This document shows, in pieces, positions 1 to 4,261 of a DNA stretch of 7,563 bases. The stretch lies in NCBI RefSeq assembly GCF_031082345.1, contig NZ_JAVHLH010000137.1, positions 1 to 7,563 of the forward strand, read 5' to 3'. Every line of letters starts with the position of its first letter. Position 1 is the first letter of the stretch. Origin of the DNA: Brevundimonas sp. Lineage in GTDB: Bacteria > Pseudomonadota > Alphaproteobacteria > Caulobacterales > Caulobacteraceae. The position numbers and the translations under genes are program-made. Under the pieces are notes generated by a model. It was not told the origin of the DNA and ran no database searches. It saw only the letters and a list, made by a program, of their open reading frames with translations.

Positions 1-24
1 CCTTCTCCCCCGGAGGTGAGAAGG
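1..24. repeat. Partial intergenic palindromic repeat, cut by the left window edge
   Basis: This stretch is itself a near-palindrome: a CCTTCTC arm and a GAGAAGG arm flank a C/G-rich centre. It matches the end of the repeat at 1436-1458 almost base for base, with one extra base and one substitution, and in the same orientation. It is therefore a third copy of the element found behind dinB, with its other half outside the window. The GTG at position 16, which could extend dinB upstream, lies inside this repeat and is not a credible start. Confidence 0.7.
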
Positions 25-69
25 AATCCGCTCCCAACTCCCCCCGCCGTCAGGCACAATCCACCTCCG

Positions 70-1317
70 ATGAAATCCATCTGCCGCGACTGCCTGACGA
101 CCGCTGACGCCCTCGTCGAGCGCTGCCCGACCTGCGACTCGCGCCGAATCGTCCGCCACGACGAGCTCTCGACCCTGTCCATCGCCCACCTCGACTGCGA
201 CGCCTTCTACGCCTCGGTCGAAAAGCGCGACCGGCCCGAGCTGCGCGACCGCCCGGTCATCGTCGGCGGCGGCAAGCGCGGCGTGGTCTCGACCTGCTGC
301 TACGTCGCCCGCCAGTACGGCGTCCATTCCGCCATGCCGATGTTCAAGGCGCTCAAGGCCTGCCCCGAGGCCGTCGTCATCAAGGCCGACTTCAGCAAAT
401 ACGTCGCCGCCAGCGAGGCCATCTTCGGCGCCGTGCGCGAGCTGACGCCGCTGGTCCAGACCCTGTCGCTGGACGAGGCCTGGATCGATCTCGCCGGCAC
501 CGAACGGCTCAACGGCGGTCCCCCGGCCTTCCAGCTGGTGCGCCTGCAGAAGCGGATCGAGGACGAGACCGGCCTGACCGTCTCCATCGGCCTGGCGCCC
601 AACCGCTTCCTCGCCAAGGTCGCCTCCGAACTGGACAAGCCGCGCGGCTTCTCGGTCATCGGCGCCGAGGCGCAGGCCCTGCTGGCGCCCAAACCCGTCG
701 CCATCCTGCCCGGCGTCGGCCCGGTGTTCCGCAAGACGCTGCAGAGCGACGGCTACGCCACCGTCGGCGATCTCGCCGCCGCCGATCCCCGCGACCTGAT
801 CAAACGCTATGGCGAGACCGGCCTGCGCCTGCACGACCTCGCCCACGGCCGCGACGCCCGCGCCGTCAGACCCGAGCACGAGCGCAAGGGCATGAGCGCT
901 GAGACCACCTTCAACGAGGACCTGACCTCAGCCGCCGATCTCGAGGCCGAGCTCTGGCCCCTGTGCGAGAAACTGGCCTCCAAGGCCCGCCGCGACGGCG
1001 TCGCCAGCCGCGTCATCGTCCTCAAACTGCGCCGCACCGACTTCAAGATCGTCACCCGCCGCGTCAGCCTTGCCGAGCCGGTCCAGACCGCCCGCGCCCT
1101 GTTCGCCGCCGGCCGCGACCTGCTGGCCCCCGAACTGGGCCGGCCCTACCGCCTGATCGGCATCGGCATGGGCGAGGTCCACGACGCCCTCGGCGCCCCC
1201 TCCGCCCTGTTCGACTCCCCCGAGGCGAAAACCCTCAAGACCGAAACCGCCATCGATCGGCTGCGCGCGAAATTCGGGGCCGGGGCGGTGGTGGCGGGAC
1301 GGGCGTTGAAGACCTGA
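70..1317 (+). CDS. dinB: DNA polymerase IV (Y-family translesion polymerase) with N-terminal Cys4 ribbon
   Basis: The product is a 415-residue Y-family DNA polymerase that extends primers past damaged bases with low fidelity in the cytoplasm. Visible family motifs are DCDAFYASVE (metal-binding D42), SLDEAW (catalytic D135 and E136), IGLAPNRFLAK followed by VASELDKPRG (about 173-193), and LPGVG (213-217) of the helix-hairpin-helix thumb region. The little-finger domain fills the C-terminal third. The first 35 residues carry two CxxC pairs, C5/C8 and C19/C22, which look like a small zinc ribbon. E. coli DinB (351 aa) lacks this part, but I recall it in alphaproteobacterial homologues. The ATG at 70 is chosen because the ribbon begins right after it; the upstream GTG at 16 lies in a repeat and would add a low-complexity Pro-rich stretch. 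No good Shine-Dalgarno precedes the ATG, and no GTTC-N7-GTTC LexA site appears in the visible upstream bases, though most of the promoter may lie outside. The product is sure; the start is fairly sure. Confidence 0.95.
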   Translation: MKSICRDCLTTADALVERCPTCDSRRIVRHDELSTLSIAHLDCDAFYASVEKRDRPELRDRPVIVGGGKRGVVSTCCYVARQYGVHSAMPMFKALKACPEAVVIKADFSKYVAASEAIFGAVRELTPLVQTLSLDEAWIDLAGTERLNGGPPAFQLVRLQKRIEDETGLTVSIGLAPNRFLAKVASELDKPRGFSVIGAEAQALLAPKPVAILPGVGPVFRKTLQSDGYATVGDLAAADPRDLIKRYGETGLRLHDLAHGRDARAVRPEHERKGMSAETTFNEDLTSAADLEAELWPLCEKLASKARRDGVASRVIVLKLRRTDFKIVTRRVSLAEPVQTARALFAAGRDLLAPELGRPYRLIGIGMGEVHDALGAPSALFDSPEAKTLKTETAIDRLRAKFGAGAVVAGRALKT

Positions 1318-1318
1318 T

Positions 1319-1365
1319 CCTTTCCCCCTTGGGGGAGAAGGTGCCCCGGAGGGGCGGATGAGGGG
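1319..1365. repeat. Left unit of an inverted pair of palindromic intergenic repeats
   Basis: The unit begins two bases after the dinB stop codon. It holds two small internal palindromes, CCCCC-TT-GGGGG near 1324-1335 and GCCCCGGAGGGGC at 1343-1355, and ends in GGATGAGGGG. The reverse complement of 1411-1459 aligns to it with a few mismatches and two bases of indel. The short GC-rich form with a GGATGAGGGG end and a GGGGGAGAAGG core resembles, from memory, palindromic elements common between genes in alphaproteobacteria (RIME-like elements of Rhizobiales). The exact family is not confirmed. Confidence 0.75.
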
Positions 1366-1410
1366 TGAGTCGGCTCCGGACCGGCAACCAGCCAGTTCGC
1401 GTCGAACAGC

Positions 1411-1459
1411 CCCCTCATCCGGCCCTGCCGGGCCACCTTCTCCCCCGAGGGGAGAAGGG
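1411..1459. repeat. Right unit of the inverted repeat pair
   Basis: This is a reverse-orientation copy of the unit at 1319-1365. It starts with CCCCTCATCC, contains the palindrome GGCCCTGCCGGGCC at 1421-1434, and ends with a CCTTCTC...GAGAAGG palindrome. The two units are separated by about 45 bases of unique sequence, so a transcript through this gap could fold into one long hairpin or into several small ones. Such a structure could protect or end the dinB message, but there is no U-tract, so it is not a classical intrinsic terminator. The unit ends about 20 bases before the start codon of the next gene. Confidence 0.78.
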
Positions 1460-1463
1460 CAAC

Positions 1464-1471
1464 AGGAAGGA
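1464..1471 (+). promoter_or_regulatory. Strong ribosome binding site deciding the start at 1479
   Basis: AGGAAGGA lies seven bases before the ATG at 1479. It settles the start of the 92-residue protein, as against an in-frame GTG at 1365 that would translate through the palindromic repeat. Confidence 0.75.
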
Positions 1472-1478
1472 CCTCCCA

Positions 1479-1757
1479 ATGCCCCGTGACCGCCGCCGCC
1501 AGATCACCGACCGCGACTTCATCCGCGCCCTTCAGCATCTCCGCCTCAAGGGACTGGAAACCGGGCGCTTCCAGCCCATGTCGGAACGCGAGGAATTCTA
1601 TCTGCGCCTGTTCCGCGACGGACATCGCCCCGATCCGGAAGACTTCATCCTGCCGCGCCCCCTGTTCCACCTCGAGGCGATGGCGCGTCGCACCGAAGAG
1701 GCGGATCCCGCCCCGCCCTTCACCCCCTCCCCCGAAACCGCTATCAGCCGCGCATGA
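1479..1757 (+). CDS. Small conserved-looking hypothetical protein, 92 aa, coupled to HAD gene
   Basis: I do not recognise this protein. It is 92 residues, soluble, without signal peptide or membrane segment. Residues 1-70 look folded and mostly helical: a basic start (MPRDRRRQITDRDF), a helix with ALQHLRLKGLE, then MSEREEFYLRLFRDG and a PEDFILPRPLFHLEAMARR segment. The last 20 residues are Pro-rich and probably disordered. Support for its being real comes from the strong ribosome binding site, codon use with GC-rich third positions like its neighbours, and a four-base ATGA overlap with the HAD gene (the stop at 1755-1757 shares bases with the ATG at 1754). That overlap suggests translational coupling and perhaps a shared role, but nothing in the sequence names a function. 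A longer version starting at 1365 is rejected because it would read through the repeat. Confidence 0.75.
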   Translation: MPRDRRRQITDRDFIRALQHLRLKGLETGRFQPMSEREEFYLRLFRDGHRPDPEDFILPRPLFHLEAMARRTEEADPAPPFTPSPETAISRA

Positions 1758-2623
1758 CCCTCCCCCACGCCCTCGACGGCCTAGGCGCTGTCGCCGCCGA
1801 CTACGACATCCTGCTCTGCGACGTCTGGGGGGTGATCCATAACGGCCGCGAGAACTTCCCGGAGGCCTGCGCCGCCCTGACCCGGTTCAATGAACAGGGT
1901 GGCCATGTCGTCCTGATCTCCAACTCGCCGCGCCCCGCCTCCGACGTGGTGGCCCAGCTGGACCGGCTCGGCGTGCCGCGCGACAGCTGGAAGGCCTTCG
2001 TCACCTCCGGCGACGCCACCCGCGCCGAATTGGCCAAACGCGCCCCCGGCCCCGCCTGGGTCATCGGGCCCGAGCGCGACTGGCCCCTGTACGAAGGTCT
2101 CGGTCTCGACAGCGCCCACGGCGCCGCCGACGCCGCCTTCATCTCCGTCACCGGCCCCGTCGACGACGAGACCGAGACGCCCGAGGACTACCGCGAGCGT
2201 CTGGCCGAGGGCGTGGCCCGCGACCTCGAACTGATCTGCGCCAACCCCGACCGGGTGGTCCAGCGCGGCGACAGGCTGATCTACTGCGGCGGCTCCCTCG
2301 CCGATCTCTACGAGAGCCTCGGCGGCCGGGTCGTCATGGCCGGCAAGCCGTACGGGCCGATCTACGAGCTGGCCATCGACGAAGGGGAAAAGCTGCTCGG
2401 CCGGCCGGTCAACCGCGCCCGCGTCCTGTGCATCGGCGACGGCGTCGTCACCGACGTGCTCGGCGCCAACCGCCAGGCGCTGGACTGCCTGTTCATCGCC
2501 CAGGGCATCCATGGCGACGCCGCCCGCGGCGACGACGGCCGCCTCGACCCGGTTCGCGCCGCCGACCTGCTCAGGGCCGAGACCACCTGGGCCCGCTACG
2601 CCATGCTCGATCTGGCGTGGTGA
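1754..2623 (+). CDS. HAD superfamily class IIA hydrolase-like protein (TIGR01459-type)
   Basis: This 289-residue cytoplasmic protein has the layout of NagD-like class IIA HAD phosphatases. Motif I is LLCDVWGVIHNG with nucleophile D23. Motif II is LISNSPRP with S56. Between motif II and the third motif lies a large cap domain. Motif III is AGKPYGPIY with K198, and motif IV is IGDGVVTDVLGAN with D229 and D234. The motif I form DVWGV differs from the usual DxDG: the second Asp, the general acid/base of HAD phosphatases, is a tryptophan (W25). I recall this as typical of the TIGR01459 subfamily of Proteobacteria, whose substrate is unknown to me. The length is normal for class IIA. The ATG overlaps the stop of the small gene before it and has no clear Shine-Dalgarno of its own, which fits translational coupling. 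The family call is firm; the reaction and substrate are not known, and phosphatase activity should not be assumed given W25. Confidence 0.9.
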   Translation: MTLPHALDGLGAVAADYDILLCDVWGVIHNGRENFPEACAALTRFNEQGGHVVLISNSPRPASDVVAQLDRLGVPRDSWKAFVTSGDATRAELAKRAPGPAWVIGPERDWPLYEGLGLDSAHGAADAAFISVTGPVDDETETPEDYRERLAEGVARDLELICANPDRVVQRGDRLIYCGGSLADLYESLGGRVVMAGKPYGPIYELAIDEGEKLLGRPVNRARVLCIGDGVVTDVLGANRQALDCLFIAQGIHGDAARGDDGRLDPVRAADLLRAETTWARYAMLDLAW

Positions 2624-2627
2624 CCAC

Positions 2628-2674
2628 GGCCGTTTTTGCTTCAGGTCGCTTCGACCCGAATCCAAAAAATGGCC
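2628..2674. other. Interrupted stem-loop between HAD and maoC genes
   Basis: The arm GGCCGTTTTT (2628-2637) pairs with AAAAATGGCC (2665-2674) over ten base pairs, counting one G-U pair. Inside sits a second perfect hairpin, GGTCG-CTT-CGACC, at 2644-2656. The whole follows the HAD stop codon by four bases. It could end or stabilise the upstream message, but neither strand has a T-run directly after a stem, so it is not a standard intrinsic terminator. The rest of the 83-base gap is A-rich for this genome and may hold the promoter for the next two genes; I see no convincing -35 box. Confidence 0.45.
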
Positions 2675-2706
2675 CACTCAGAGGCAAATCACGCTAAGCC
2701 CGGATC

Positions 2707-3168
2707 ATGGTTGAACTTGTCCCGAAACATCCCTCCGGCGGCTACATCCTCGAGGAGCTGCACGTCGGCATGAGGGCGGAGAAGATCATCCCCGTCACCG
2801 AACAGCGCATCCAGCAGTTCGCGGACGCCTCGGACGACTTCAACCCGGTCCACATGGACGAGGCCTTCGCCGCGAAAACCGCCTACCGGGGCCGCATCGC
2901 CCACGGCCTGCTGACAGCCTCGTTCGGCTCGGCCGTGGTCGGCACCCACCTGCCGGGGGCCGGCGCCATCTACCTGTCCCAGACCCTCGGCTTCCACCTG
3001 CCCGTCCGCATCGGCGAGGAGGTCCTGGTCCGGGTCAGCGTCAAATCCGTCGATCAGGAAAGCGCCCGGGTCGAACTGGACTGCGAGGGCTTCGTCGACG
3101 GCAAGCTTGTGATGGACGGCGTCGCCCTCGTCCGCGTGCCCCGCCGCCGGCGCCCCGCGAAGGCCTGA
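2707..3168 (+). CDS. MaoC family dehydratase, (R)-specific enoyl-CoA hydratase-like
   Basis: The product is a 153-residue single hot-dog-fold protein of the MaoC/PhaJ hydratase group, which adds water to trans-2-enoyl-CoA to give (R)-3-hydroxyacyl-CoA in the cytoplasm. The hydratase-2 signature is clear at residues 38-69: FADASDDFNPVHMDEAFA followed by GRIAHGLL. D44 and H49 form the expected catalytic pair, N46 and P47 are conserved, and H66-G67 complete the pocket. The length is normal for one domain and there is no signal peptide. The true substrate could be a short fatty acyl-CoA (PHA or beta-oxidation side path) or another acyl-CoA; the sequence does not decide. No good Shine-Dalgarno precedes the ATG. 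A GCTAAGCC just upstream resembles the -10 half of the caulobacterial housekeeping promoter, so the message might be leaderless, but this is weak. The gene ends one base before ribF, so the two are probably co-transcribed. The C-terminal tail is basic (PRRRRPAKA). Confidence 0.9.
   Translation: MVELVPKHPSGGYILEELHVGMRAEKIIPVTEQRIQQFADASDDFNPVHMDEAFAAKTAYRGRIAHGLLTASFGSAVVGTHLPGAGAIYLSQTLGFHLPVRIGEEVLVRVSVKSVDQESARVELDCEGFVDGKLVMDGVALVRVPRRRRPAKA
3159..3163 (+). promoter_or_regulatory. Ribosome binding site deciding the TTG start of ribF
   Basis: GAAGG, inside the last codons of the maoC-type gene, lies six bases before the TTG at 3170. No in-frame ATG or GTG was found nearby at a position that would fit the family's N-terminus, so this site supports the rare TTG start. 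Confidence 0.55.
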
Positions 3169-3169
3169 C

Positions 3170-4111
3170 TTGGTCGAGATCGTCACCGACTGGCGCGACC
3201 TGCCCGACCGGCTCAAGGGCGCCGCCGTCGCCATCGGCGCCTTCGACGGAGTCCATCGCGGCCACCAGGCCGTCATCGCCACGGCCCGCGAGGCCGCCCG
3301 CGCCTTGGGCGCGCCTCTCGCCGTCGTCAGTTTCGACCCCCATCCGCGCCGCTGGTTCCAGCCCGACGCCGCCCCCTTCCGCCTGATGACCCCGGCCCAG
3401 ATGGCCCGGGCGCTGGAACCGCTCGGCGTCGACCGCCTCTATCACCTGCCCTTCGACGCCGACATGGCCGCCATGTCGGACGAAGCTTTCGCCCGGGACG
3501 TTCTCGGTGCGGGTCTGGGCATCCGCCACGCCGCGGTCGGCTTCGACTTCACCTACGGCAAGGGCCGCACCGGCTCGCCCGAAGGCCTGCGCCGCCAGGG
3601 CGAAACCCTCGGCTACACCGTCAGCGTCGCCGATCGCGTCGATGATCCCCACGGCCTGAAACTGTCGTCTTCCGCCGTGCGCGAGGCCGTTCGCGCCGGC
3701 GACATGGCCCGCGCCGCCGCCATCCTCGGTCGTCCCTTCGCCATCGAGGGCGAAGTCGTCCACGGCGACAAGCGCGGCCGCACCATCGGCGTCCCGACCG
3801 CCAATGTCCGCCTCGGCGACTACATGCGCCCGGCTTTCGGAATCTACGCCACCCGCACCCGCCTGGCCGACGGCCGCGTCATCGACGGCGTCGCCAGCCT
3901 CGGCCTGCGCCCCATGTTCGCCCTCGACGAGCCCCTGCTCGAGATCTGGCTGTTCGACTTCGACGAGGACCTCTACGGCCAGACCGTCGAGACCGAACTG
4001 GTCGCCTTCCTCCGCGGCGAGGAAACCTTCGCCGACCTCGACGCCCTGAAGGTCCAGATCGACGCCGACGCGGAGGCCGCCCGGGTCGCGCTGCGGCTGG
4101 CGCCGTCATGA
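3170..4111 (+). CDS. ribF: Bifunctional riboflavin kinase / FAD synthetase
   Basis: This 313-residue enzyme makes FMN from riboflavin and ATP, then FAD from FMN and ATP. The N-terminal nucleotidyltransferase half (about 1-180) shows AIGAFDGVHRGHQAVI with the H29-x-G-H32 ATP-binding motif, VVSFDPHPRRWF, and SSSAVREAV at 166-174. The C-terminal flavokinase half (about 185-305) shows GRTIGVPTAN (203-212), FGIYATR, and LLEIWLFDFDEDLYGQ, where E258 is the likely catalytic base. The length matches the family (about 310). The start is TTG, one base after the stop of the MaoC gene, with GAAGG six bases upstream; translation there begins MVEIVTDWRDLP, as expected for the family. No FMN riboswitch precedes it, and transcription likely comes from the gene upstream. 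ribF just before ileS is a common bacterial order. The reading frame is intact and no key residue is missing. Confidence 0.96.
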   Translation: MVEIVTDWRDLPDRLKGAAVAIGAFDGVHRGHQAVIATAREAARALGAPLAVVSFDPHPRRWFQPDAAPFRLMTPAQMARALEPLGVDRLYHLPFDADMAAMSDEAFARDVLGAGLGIRHAAVGFDFTYGKGRTGSPEGLRRQGETLGYTVSVADRVDDPHGLKLSSSAVREAVRAGDMARAAAILGRPFAIEGEVVHGDKRGRTIGVPTANVRLGDYMRPAFGIYATRTRLADGRVIDGVASLGLRPMFALDEPLLEIWLFDFDEDLYGQTVETELVAFLRGEETFADLDALKVQIDADAEAARVALRLAPS

Positions 4112-4261
4112 ACCGCCTGCTAGACCGCTGCCACCATGACCGTCCGCGTGTTTCGCCCGATCTCGATTACCCGCCCGGCGTAGCGCCGCAGGGCTTTTGC
4201 CCCGCGCACGTCGGGACCTCGACATCCACGCGAACGATCAAACACGACGAGACAAGACTTC
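4112..4261 (+). other. ribF-ileS intergenic region, possible structured leader of ileS
   Basis: These 150 bases hold no recognised gene. Two short reading frames are visible: a 15-codon frame at 4136-4183 (MTVRVFRPISITRPA) and a 53-codon frame at 4108-4269 that overlaps both the ribF stop and the ileS start. Two hairpins cannot form together: CGGCG-TAG-CGCCG at 4176-4188, and a CGC-A-GGGC / GCCC-C-GCG stem around a TTTT loop at 4187-4206. There is no U-tract after either, no recognisable T-box, and no clear promoter. The last 40 bases are A-rich, and only a weak GAG at 4249 could serve as the ribosome site of ileS. Function is open; a simple untranslated leader with an unseen promoter is the cautious reading. 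Confidence 0.4.

Noticed and set aside
16..69. Upstream GTG start extending DinB by 18 residues
   Set aside because: The GTG lies within the palindromic repeat and the added segment is Pro-rich low complexity; the ATG at 70 begins directly at the Cys4 ribbon.
25..69. SOS (LexA) box before dinB
   Set aside because: No GTTC-N7-GTTC pattern is present in the visible bases; the promoter is probably outside the window, so nothing can be claimed.
1365..1478. GTG start extending the 92-residue protein by 38 residues
   Set aside because: It would translate through the right repeat unit; a strong ribosome site directly precedes the ATG at 1479.
1781..2677. 298-codon minus-strand frame opposite the HAD gene
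   Set aside because: Antisense shadow of a gene with all HAD motifs intact; composition is low-complexity Gly/Ala/Val.
3041..3763. 240-codon minus-strand frame opposite maoC-type gene and ribF
   Set aside because: Shadow of two well-supported genes; Gly-rich product with no family features.
4112..4261. T-box riboswitch upstream of ileS
   Set aside because: The gap is short and I see neither the conserved T-box sequence nor a specifier-loop stem with terminator.
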